DNA of 30,477 nucleotides from assembly GCA_002346675.1 (NCBI GenBank), contig DEAI01000023.1:8976-39452 (forward strand). The letters are read 5' to 3'. Origin of the DNA: Fidelibacterota bacterium UBA2986 (GTDB lineage Bacteria; Fidelibacterota; Marinisomatia; Marinisomatales; AB-629-J13). Under the pieces are notes generated by a model, which was not told the DNA's origin, ran no database searches, and saw nothing but the letters and a program-made list of their open reading frames with translations. Positions 25,273-30,477 of the stretch are shown piece after piece. The translations under genes were made by a program, and so were the position numbers. The stretch's first letter is position 1, and each line of letters begins with the position of its first letter.

Positions 25273-26106
25273 ATGACAAAGAAAAAACTAGACTCAAAAG
25301 AAATTGGACTTGAAATTGGATTGCTAATTGGAAGATTTTTCCTAAAATCAGATGACCTTCACTATGGATATTGGGAGGCGGAAACGCCGGTTGATCTTCT
25401 CCATTTTTCGGTAGCTCAAAAGGCCTATTCAGATCTACTGATGAGCCACATCCCTGAGGATGTAAAAACTGTTTTGGATGTGGGAAGCGGCTCCGGGAAC
25501 ACCGCTCAAAAACTCATCTCAAAGGGGCACTCAGTGGAGTGTGTCTCTCCCAGCACATTTCTCAATGAAGAGATAAATGAGAAGCTGGGGGGTAAGGTAA
25601 AGATATACAAAACACTTTTTGAAAAGTTAGAGACGAAAAATACCTACGATTTGATACTTTTTTCTGAGAGCTTTCAATACGTACCTATTGAGATCTCATT
25701 AGAGAAGTGTCTTCAGCTGCTGAATCCCGGTGGGCACATTTTAATTTGTGATTTTTTTCAGATAGATGCGTCTCACTTTACAGAGTTGAGGGGGGGACAT
25801 CCATATGTACGATTTCAGAATGCAATCAAATCGCTACCTCTGAAAAAGGTCACCGATCTAGATATAACATCTGAGACCGCTCCTACGATACAGATATTAG
25901 ATGATTTTCTTACGCAGTTCGGAGGACCACTAAAATCACTGATAAATTCTTATTTTAAAGGTCGCTATCCACTGTTTTCTAAGTTATTAAAGTGGAAATA
26001 TCGTAAAAGAATTGAGAAACTAAACCGTATTTATTTTTCAGGGGAGCTGACAGCCAAGGAGTTCAATGAACAGAAAACCTATCGGCTCATGCTCTTTCAA
26101 AAATAA
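25273..26106 (+). CDS. Class I SAM-dependent methyltransferase
   Basis: 277 residues. The SAM-binding motif I is TVLDVGSGSGN (66-76), a likely acidic ribose-binding loop follows (HSVECVSPS), and motif II/III regions are YDLILFSESFQYV and LLNPGGHILICDFF. The LHYGYWE segment at 29-35 resembles the lid sequence seen in small-molecule or lipid N/C-methyltransferases, as in sarcosine, tocopherol and cyclopropane-synthase-like enzymes. The C-terminal about 90 residues are basic and aromatic (LLKWKYRKRIEKLNRIYF). The substrate cannot be read from the sequence. It follows hutI by 26 nt on the same strand and could be co-transcribed with it. It converges with the glutaredoxin gene, 7 nt between stops. 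Confidence 0.85.
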   Translation: MTKKKLDSKEIGLEIGLLIGRFFLKSDDLHYGYWEAETPVDLLHFSVAQKAYSDLLMSHIPEDVKTVLDVGSGSGNTAQKLISKGHSVECVSPSTFLNEEINEKLGGKVKIYKTLFEKLETKNTYDLILFSESFQYVPIEISLEKCLQLLNPGGHILICDFFQIDASHFTELRGGHPYVRFQNAIKSLPLKKVTDLDITSETAPTIQILDDFLTQFGGPLKSLINSYFKGRYPLFSKLLKWKYRKRIEKLNRIYFSGELTAKEFNEQKTYRLMLFQK

Positions 26107-26113
26107 GAATATG

Positions 26114-26425
26114 TTAGGGATTCAGGATAGCTTTCAGCTCGCCGGTGGAATCCATTTCCTCAACGATATCACAGCCACCGACCAGTTCCCCGTCTACATA
26201 TAGTTGAGGAGTTGTGGGCCAGTTAGAATATTCCTTGATCGCGTTGGTCAGCTCCATATCCTCAAAAATATTCATCGCTGCATAGCTGACATCATACTTA
26301 CTTAAAACGCGGACAACACGTGCGGAGAAACCGCAAACAGGCATCTGTGGTGTCCCCTTTAACATCACAAAAACCCTATCTGAACGTGTGGTTTGTTCAA
26401 CTCTTTCTTTCATTTCAGGACTCAT
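26114..26425 (-). CDS. grxD: Monothiol glutaredoxin, Grx4/GrxD type
   Basis: 103 residues from the start chosen. The active site is the CGFS motif (MLKGTPQMPVCGFSARVV), followed by WPTTPQLYVDGELVGGCDIVEEM, the glutathione-binding region. Single-domain CGFS glutaredoxins carry a glutathione-ligated [2Fe-2S] cluster and deliver it to partners such as BolA. A TTG at 26437 would give a protein four residues longer. However, that TTG overlaps the GAGG sequence at 26432-26435, which sits 6 nt before the ATG at 26425, so the ATG is the better start. It overlaps the end of the bolA gene by 11 nt. A further ATG at 26413 is possible. Confidence 0.95.
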   Translation of the reverse strand: MSPEMKERVEQTTRSDRVFVMLKGTPQMPVCGFSARVVRVLSKYDVSYAAMNIFEDMELTNAIKEYSNWPTTPQLYVDGELVGGCDIVEEMDSTGELKAILNP

Positions 26426-26663
26426 ACTTTGCCTCAATAGATAATGCGTGAATGATGAATTTCATCTCTTCCTCTAGCGCATCATAGACCTTACGATGGC
26501 GTTCAATGAGAGGGATTCCCTTAAATCCATCAAAAATTATTTTTGTTTTTAGATGTAACCCTGCACTTCCGTGGCTCTGGTGCATGGAAGTTGTATTTTT
26601 AACTTCTACCTGCGCCCCTGGGAATGCATTTTCTAGTTTGGTTTTTATTAAATCAATTGACAT
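26415..26663 (-). CDS. bolA: BolA/IbaG family protein
   Basis: 82 residues, the length of the small BolA family. Residues 28-40 (HQSHGSAGLHLKT) form the variable loop near the cluster site. The signature FDGFKGIPLIERHRKVYDAL contains the RHR motif (55-57) with the conserved His that ligates the bridged [2Fe-2S] cluster. It lies upstream of and overlaps the CGFS glutaredoxin gene, the classic partner. A role in Fe-S trafficking or iron/redox sensing is inferred; a transcription-factor role as proposed for E. coli BolA is possible but not shown. No Shine-Dalgarno motif is visible upstream of the ATG. Confidence 0.94.
   Translation of the reverse strand: MSIDLIKTKLENAFPGAQVEVKNTTSMHQSHGSAGLHLKTKIIFDGFKGIPLIERHRKVYDALEEEMKFIIHALSIEAKYES
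26432..26435 (-). promoter_or_regulatory. Ribosome binding site deciding the grxD start
   Basis: On the minus strand GAGG is followed by six bases (CAAAGT) and ATG at 26425. The sequence overlaps the alternative TTG codon at 26437-26435 and lies within the 3' end of bolA, so ribosomes finishing bolA could reinitiate here. Confidence 0.6.
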
Positions 26664-26768
26664 AGATGCAATTTGTAAACAGAAAATTAAGAACTAAATT
26701 TATTTTGAGACTAACAATTTAAGATCCTTATTATGATATAAAATATATTACCCTGATTTCAGCCATAA

Positions 26769-26774
26769 ATTATA
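26769..26774 (-). promoter_or_regulatory. Candidate -10 box for bolA-grxD
   Basis: Minus-strand TATAAT at 26774-26769, about 105 nt upstream of the bolA ATG, would give a leader of about 100 nt. Possible -35 sequences (TTGAAA, 13 nt away; TTCCAA, 19 nt away) have poor spacing. The 14-bp palindrome at 26779-26792 would lie in the -10/-35 spacer. Confidence 0.25.
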
Positions 26775-26778
26775 ATTG

Positions 26779-26792
26779 TGAAATATATTTCA
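26779..26792. promoter_or_regulatory. Perfect 14-bp palindrome, candidate operator for bolA-grxD
   Basis: TGAAATATATTTCA is a perfect inverted repeat located directly upstream of a minus-strand TATAAT box. Its position suits a repressor site for bolA-grxD. The sequence is A/T-rich and does not match a Fur box or another operator that I recognise. Confidence 0.3.
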
Positions 26793-26831
26793 ATTGGAAT
26801 AGGATGTACTCTTTTTTGTAAGCGGTGTATT

Positions 26832-26840
26832 TGCTATAAT
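26832..26840 (+). promoter_or_regulatory. Extended -10 promoter candidate, plus strand
   Basis: TGCTATAAT fits an extended -10 element (TGn-TATAAT), with a T-run (TTTTTT) 17 nt upstream in place of a -35 box. A transcript from it would start near 26847 and carry a leader of about 335 nt before the surface-protein gene. It is one of several possible promoters here. Confidence 0.3.
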
Positions 26841-26946
26841 TTTATAAACGTATGAATAAATAAAAAATTAGATAAATATAGAAAAACTAAAATACAAACT
26901 ACATTATCTATAGAATTTCAGTAATAAAATAGGGTTAAAAAAGATG

Positions 26947-26962
26947 TGTGATTATAATCACA
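26947..26962. promoter_or_regulatory. CRP/FNR-type operator, perfect TGTGA-N6-TCACA palindrome
   Basis: TGTGATTATAATCACA is a perfect 16-bp palindrome with exactly the half-site spacing of the E. coli CRP consensus core. Members of the CRP/FNR family in many phyla recognise this or closely related sites. It lies 220 bp before the surface-protein start, suitable for activating a promoter in the leader region (a TATAAA box lies at 27000-27005) or for acting at a distance. No regulator gene is in the window. Confidence 0.5.
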
Positions 26963-27007
26963 AAAATTATACTTCTATTACTAACTTAATTTATTTTTTA
27001 TAAATTC

Positions 27008-27050
27008 AGCCCGTCAATCCATTTGTTTTGAGCTGCGAATGGGTTAGGCT
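27008..27050 (+). other. Potential leader-RNA hairpin
   Basis: In this GC-richer pocket AGCC (27008-27011) and CCATT (27019-27023) can pair with GGCT (27047-27050) and AATGG (27038-27042). This gives a two-part stem with an asymmetric internal loop of 7 and 4 nt and a terminal loop of 14 nt. It contrasts with the surrounding A/T sequence and would lie within the transcript leader if transcription starts upstream. It does not match a riboswitch class that I know. Confidence 0.3.
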
Positions 27051-27066
27051 ACTTGCTTAATACTGA

Positions 27067-27081
27067 ACAATATTTTATTGT
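27067..27081. repeat. 15-bp inverted repeat ACAATA-TTT-TATTGT
   Basis: Perfect 6-bp arms around a 3-base centre, 100 bp before the surface-protein start. It could be a second operator in this promoter region or a weak RNA hairpin; the A/T content makes chance occurrence plausible. Confidence 0.25.
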
Positions 27082-27170
27082 GAACTGTTTCTTTTCAAAT
27101 TAGAAGGGGAATAGGTTAGTTTGATTTTGAAAATTATTATTAATAAGACAGAAAATTAAAAACTATAAAT

Positions 27171-27174
27171 GGAG
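27171..27174 (+). promoter_or_regulatory. Ribosome binding site of the repeat surface-protein gene
   Basis: GGAG lies 7 nt before the ATG at 27182, in otherwise A/T-rich sequence. It fixes the start of the long open frame, whose N-terminus then reads as a signal peptide. Confidence 0.7.
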
Positions 27175-27181
27175 TCATAAA

Positions 27182-30100
27182 ATGAAAAATCATTTATTAA
27201 ATCTAATCTTTTTAACAAGTTTCTTAATTTCACAGCCACCAGACAGCTGGTGTGAGATATTACCTACTAACACTTCTGGTGTGTTTCAGGGAATTGCTAC
27301 CACCGCTGGTGTCCCCGCAGAATCGGGAGACTGGGTCGGTGCGGTGGACTCCGATGGAAACTGTGCCGGTGCCGGTGAACTAATTATAGATAACGGAACT
27401 GCATATATGAATCTCACCATTTACGGCGATGACCTATTGAGTGGCGACGTGGATGAGGGGATAAACTCAGGGGAAAGTTTTACTTTGATGTTGTGGGATA
27501 ACTCTGCTGAGCAGACCCTAACCTTATCTGAGCAGTTCGACTGCTGGACCAATAACTCAGGTGCTCCCATGGACGGCTGTGGTGGCCTCTCAAACACTTA
27601 TGATTTTCAGTTGCCAGCTCCCGGTCCACAATTTTCTTCTTCACTAACCATCGGGGGAGATGGCTCCAGCTATGACCTTACGTTTGGTTTTCACCCAGAT
27701 GCAACAGACGGCTATGATGACAGCTTTGATTTTTACGCGCCACCGGCTCCACCGCCACCTGCGTTTGATGCTGCCCTTATGTGGGGCGGGGAGCGCTATT
27801 ACACACAGATATTAAACGGCTCATCCTCTGACCTGACCGAGCATGTTTATGAGATCAGTATGGTATATGGTAGTGATAACGTTATTACGGTTACCTGGAG
27901 CAATGAGGGATATGCCGAGTCTATGTCATCAGCGATCATACAGGATGCTTTTGGGGGAGCATTTATAAATGTAAATATGACTGACGGTTCCGGAACAGTA
28001 AATCCGGCATTCGGCTCTCTGGATGTTTCAGACCCTGCCAACCCCATAATAACTCTGATTAATACAGCTGTCACCACTTTAAAATTATTGGTTACCCCTA
28101 CCGCACCTGTGGATGATCCTCCTCTGGTATCGGGAATCCCCGATCAGGAAGTGGAGTCTCCTTTAGCGTTTTCATCATTTGACCTTGATGATTATCTGAC
28201 AGAGCTTGACGGTGATGTTGTCAGCTGGTCTTACGAGATCACAGCACCGCCTGAGCCAGGTTTTGCTGAGACGATCACAGCTTCCTCCAGTGATGGCACA
28301 TATGATATGACCTTTGGATTTCATCCGGATGCTACAGATGGATATGATGAGAACACTGACTACTATGCTCCTCCCGCACCACCGCCGCCTGCGTTCGATG
28401 CAGCGCTTCAGTGGAACGGAGAGCGCTACTACACCCAGATTTTAGCTTTTGATGGTGATAATTCTGAACATGAGTATGATATTACTGTTCAATATGGCAG
28501 TGATAATCAGGTAACTCTTGCGTGGGATAACACAGGCTGGTCAGACCTTATGAGTTCCTGTATGTTGCAGGACGCCTTTGGCGGTATAATGATCAATGTC
28601 GACATGTTATCTCAGAGCTCATTTACCAATACAAACACCGCTTTTACCTTATTTAAGTTAAAGGTAACTCCGCTTCCTGAGGCTATGCAGGCCCGGAATA
28701 TTATGGTAGACATCGATGAGGATAATGTGGCAACCCTTAGCTACAGCTCAGGTTGGACCGGTAGCGAGGTAATTGTATTTACCGCAACGGACCAGACCGC
28801 AGAGGGTCTATCGGGAAGTGATAACGCGACCTTTACAGTTTCACCTGGTGTTGATGAGGCTCCAGTTGTTGGCGATATTCCGGACCAGAGCGTTGATGAA
28901 GGTCAGAGTTTTTCATCCTTTGACCTTGATGATTATCTGACAGAGCTGGACGGCGATGATGTTGCCTGGTCCTACGAGATCACAGCCCCACCTGAGCCTG
29001 GGTTTTTCGAGACCATTACTGCTACCGCTGGCGAAAGCAGTTATGGTATGACCTTTGGTTTTCATCCGGATGCTACCGATGGATATGATGAGGACACTGA
29101 CTACTATGCACCCCCTGCTCCACCGCCACCGGCATTTGATGCAGCTCTACAGTGGAACGGAGAGCGCTATTATACTCAAATATTAGCCTTTGACGGAGAT
29201 AACTCTGAGCATGAATATGATGTCACCGTTCAATATGGCAGTGATAATCAGGTAACTCTTTCGTGGGACAACACAGGCTGGTCAGACCTTATGAGTTCCT
29301 GTTTGTTGCAGGATGCATTTGGCGGAGTAATGATCAATGTTGATATGTTATCTCAGAGCTCATTTACCAATACGAATACTGCTTTTACCTTATTTAAATT
29401 AAAAGTAACTCCATTGCCTGGTGCAATGCAGACCCGTGACATTATGGTGGACATCGATGAGGACAATGTTGCAACCGTGAGCTATAATGCGGGTTGGACA
29501 GGTAGTGAGGTTGTTACGTTTACTGCAACAGACCAGACCGCAGAGGGACTCTCTGGTAGTGATCAGGCTACCTTTACAGTTTTAGATATGGATTTTGCCC
29601 CTCAGGTTGGGGGAATTCCAGATCAGACAACCAATCCCGGTAGTGAGTTTGAATCTTTCGACCTCGATGATTATCTGACAGAGCTGGACGGTGACGCTGT
29701 AGAGTGGTCATATGATATCCCCGGACAGGCGCCCGAGCCAGGTTTTGCTGAGATAATTACAGCATCCTCAGAAGGGGGTACCTATGATATGACCTTTGGT
29801 TTCCATCCGGATGCCACCGATGGATATGATGAGAACACTGACTACTATGCCCCTCCGGCACCACCGCCGCCTGCGTTTGATGCAGCGCTGCAGTGGAACG
29901 GAGAGCGCTACTATACTCAAATATTAGCCTTTGACGGAGATAACTCTGAGCATGAGTATGATATTACTGTTCAATATGGCAGTGATAATCAGGTAACTCT
30001 TGCGTGGGACAACACGGGCTGGTCAGACCTTATGAGTTCCTGTATGTTGCAGGATGCTTTTGGCGGGGTAATGATCAATGTTGACATGTTATCTCAGAGC

Positions 30101-30477
30101 TCATTTACCAATACGAACACCGCTTTCACCTTATTTAAGTTAAAGGTAACTCCGCTGCCTGAGGCTGTGCAAACCCGATTGGTCATGGTAGATATTGATG
30201 AGAACAATGTGGCAACCGTGAGCTATGAAACGGGTTGGACGGGCAGTGAGGAGATCGTATTTACCGCAACAGACCAGACAGAGGCGGGACTCTCCGGAAG
30301 CGATGCGGCAGTTTTTACAGTGCTTGATAACAGCGCACCTGTCGCGGATGACCAGAGTGTCACTTTGAACGAGGATGAGTCCTTAGCTATAACGCTTACA
30401 GCTGCAGATGGTGAGGGTGACCCCCTGAGCTATAGTGTGCTCTCCGGTCCTTCAAATGGCTCTCTATCTGGAGACGC
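27182..30477 (+). CDS. Large secreted repeat protein with cadherin-like domain (3' partial)
   Basis: Open for 1098 codons to the window edge. Residues 1-17 (MKNHLLNLIFLTSFLIS) are a probable Sec signal peptide. Residues about 24-140 form an N-terminal domain with GDWVGAVDSDGNCAGAGELIIDNG-type sequence (in pieces), as I recall from secreted Bacteroidota/Marinimicrobia proteins that use a C-terminal sorting domain. Then comes a module hallmarked by FGFHPDATDGYD and APPAPPPPAFDAAL, starting at residues 168 (diverged), 378, 625 and 872. The last three are 247 residues apart. Each module also holds IPDQ...FDLDDYLTELDGD and a GWTGSE..FTATDQ Ig-like segment. From about 1050 a cadherin/Big-type domain begins (DDQSVTLNEDESLAITLTA). 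The composition is acidic and poor in lysine, as in extracellular adhesins. The C-terminus, with any anchor or type IX sorting signal, is beyond the window. Function unknown; adhesion or surface-layer role inferred. The DNA is more GC-rich than the rest of the window. Confidence 0.85.
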   Translation, partial: MKNHLLNLIFLTSFLISQPPDSWCEILPTNTSGVFQGIATTAGVPAESGDWVGAVDSDGNCAGAGELIIDNGTAYMNLTIYGDDLLSGDVDEGINSGESFTLMLWDNSAEQTLTLSEQFDCWTNNSGAPMDGCGGLSNTYDFQLPAPGPQFSSSLTIGGDGSSYDLTFGFHPDATDGYDDSFDFYAPPAPPPPAFDAALMWGGERYYTQILNGSSSDLTEHVYEISMVYGSDNVITVTWSNEGYAESMSSAIIQDAFGGAFINVNMTDGSGTVNPAFGSLDVSDPANPIITLINTAVTTLKLLVTPTAPVDDPPLVSGIPDQEVESPLAFSSFDLDDYLTELDGDVVSWSYEITAPPEPGFAETITASSSDGTYDMTFGFHPDATDGYDENTDYYAPPAPPPPAFDAALQWNGERYYTQILAFDGDNSEHEYDITVQYGSDNQVTLAWDNTGWSDLMSSCMLQDAFGGIMINVDMLSQSSFTNTNTAFTLFKLKVTPLPEAMQARNIMVDIDEDNVATLSYSSGWTGSEVIVFTATDQTAEGLSGSDNATFTVSPGVDEAPVVGDIPDQSVDEGQSFSSFDLDDYLTELDGDDVAWSYEITAPPEPGFFETITATAGESSYGMTFGFHPDATDGYDEDTDYYAPPAPPPPAFDAALQWNGERYYTQILAFDGDNSEHEYDVTVQYGSDNQVTLSWDNTGWSDLMSSCLLQDAFGGVMINVDMLSQSSFTNTNTAFTLFKLKVTPLPGAMQTRDIMVDIDEDNVATVSYNAGWTGSEVVTFTATDQTAEGLSGSDQATFTVLDMDFAPQVGGIPDQTTNPGSEFESFDLDDYLTELDGDAVEWSYDIPGQAPEPGFAEIITASSEGGTYDMTFGFHPDATDGYDENTDYYAPPAPPPPAFDAALQWNGERYYTQILAFDGDNSEHEYDITVQYGSDNQVTLAWDNTGWSDLMSSCMLQDAFGGVMINVDMLSQSSFTNTNTAFTLFKLKVTPLPEAVQTRLVMVDIDENNVATVSYETGWTGSEEIVFTATDQTEAGLSGSDAAVFTVLDNSAPVADDQSVTLNEDESLAITLTAADGEGDPLSYSVLSGPSNGSLSGD
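28127..28867 (+). repeat. Surface-protein module copy B
   Basis: First of three closely similar 741-bp units, with approximate boundaries set just before IPDQ. Key residues: FDLDDYLTELDGD, PEPGFAETITA, FGFHPDATDGYD, YAPPAPPPPAFDAALQW, YGSDNQVTL, SSCMLQDAFGG, LFKLKVTPLP and GWTGSEV. The more diverged copy A lies at about 27660-28120. Confidence 0.85.
28868..29605 (+). repeat. Surface-protein module copy C
   Basis: Second close copy. FGFHPDATDGYD begins at 29054, exactly 741 bp after its counterpart in copy B. Long stretches match copies B and D at the DNA level with mostly synonymous differences. One replacement reads FFETITATAGESS where B has FAETITASSSDGT. Confidence 0.85.
29606..30346 (+). 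repeat. Surface-protein module copy D
   Basis: Third close copy. FGFHPDATDGYD begins at 29795, again 741 bp after copy C. One codon is gained at the linker (DIPGQAPEPG where B and C have EITAPPEPG), so the IPDQ-to-IPDQ distance from C is 738 bp. The unit ends where the cadherin-like domain starts. Confidence 0.85.

Larger units (their letters stand above)
26664..27181. other. Long AT-rich non-coding divergent intergenic region
   Basis: About 520 bp between the divergent bolA gene and the surface-protein gene, the only long non-coding stretch in the window. I see no open frame with coding character on either strand and no tRNA or other structured RNA that I recognise. It contains three perfect inverted repeats (26779-26792, 26947-26962, 27067-27081), two TATAAT-like boxes facing opposite ways (26769-26774 minus, 26832-26840 plus), and a GC-richer pocket at 27007-27055 that can fold. 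It most likely holds promoters for both flanking genes. Confidence 0.7.

Noticed and set aside
26119..26155. GGATTC ... GAATCC inverted repeat as a terminator between the converging methyltransferase and grxD genes
   Set aside because: The arms are 6 bp with a loop of about 24 nt, lie inside the grxD coding sequence and have no following T-run on either strand.
26426..26437. TTG start giving a four-residue-longer glutaredoxin
   Set aside because: The TTG overlaps the GAGG binding site placed 6 nt before the ATG at 26425, so the ATG is the better start.
26664..27181. Riboswitch such as a cyclic-di-GMP (GEMM) element in the leader
   Set aside because: I could not match the conserved core of GEMM or other riboswitch classes that I know; only a generic imperfect hairpin is seen.
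27847..28077. Minus-strand open frame within the surface-protein gene
   Set aside because: It is opposite a strongly coding plus-strand frame with repeat structure and has no recognisable domain or ribosome binding site, so it is a shadow frame.
28127..30346. CRISPR-like array suggested by regular repeats
   Set aside because: The repeat period is 741 bp and entirely in frame within one coding sequence, so it reflects protein modules.

Overview
The window reads as part of the genome of an AT-rich bacterium, most likely a marine member of the FCB superphylum close to Candidatus Marinimicrobia (SAR406 / Neomarinimicrobiota). This is inference. It rests on the RNA polymerase beta' architecture (a long trigger-loop insertion and a duplicated V-S-D-P-G-D segment before the C-terminus), the low-GC coding, the frequent absence of Shine-Dalgarno sequences, and a large repetitive secreted protein of a kind common in that group. 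No marker search was possible.

Region 1 (1-21149) is the universal transcription/translation super-cluster, all on the plus strand: the end of rpoC, then rpsL-rpsG-fusA-tuf (str), rpsJ to rpsQ (S10), rplN to secY (spc), map-rpmJ, and rpsM-rpsK-rpsD-rpoA-rplQ (alpha). From rpsL to rplQ, 33 genes follow one another with no gap longer than 24 nt and many 1-7 nt overlaps. There is no room for the internal promoters, terminators or autoregulatory leaders known from E. coli. adk and infA, often found between secY and rpsM, are absent. rpmJ (37 codons, GTG start) is present.

Region 2 (21188-26106), same strand: a secreted family-10 glycosyl-hydrolase-like protein, then hutU and hutI (steps two and three of histidine degradation), then a class I SAM-dependent methyltransferase. 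hutH and a formiminoglutamate-processing enzyme are not in the window.

Region 3 (26114-26663), minus strand: a bolA-family gene and a monothiol CGFS glutaredoxin gene that overlap. Their products are expected to form a [2Fe-2S]-bridged pair. They converge on the methyltransferase gene with only 7 nt between stop codons.

Region 4 (26664-27181) is a non-coding AT-rich stretch of about 520 bp. It separates the divergent bolA gene from the last gene and holds several palindromes, including a perfect TGTGA-N6-TCACA site of the CRP/FNR type, an extended -10 box and a GC-richer potential hairpin.

Region 5 (27182-end) is the 5' part of a long secreted surface protein, open at the window edge. It has a signal peptide, an N-terminal domain, then one diverged and three nearly identical copies of a module of about 247 residues, and the start of a cadherin-like domain. 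Its DNA is visibly more GC-rich than the ribosomal region.

The most interesting parts are the repeat protein with its regulated upstream region, the lysine-rich N-terminal tail on ribosomal protein L5, and the gapless ribosomal cluster. I see no CRISPR array, prophage, insertion sequence, tRNA or rRNA.
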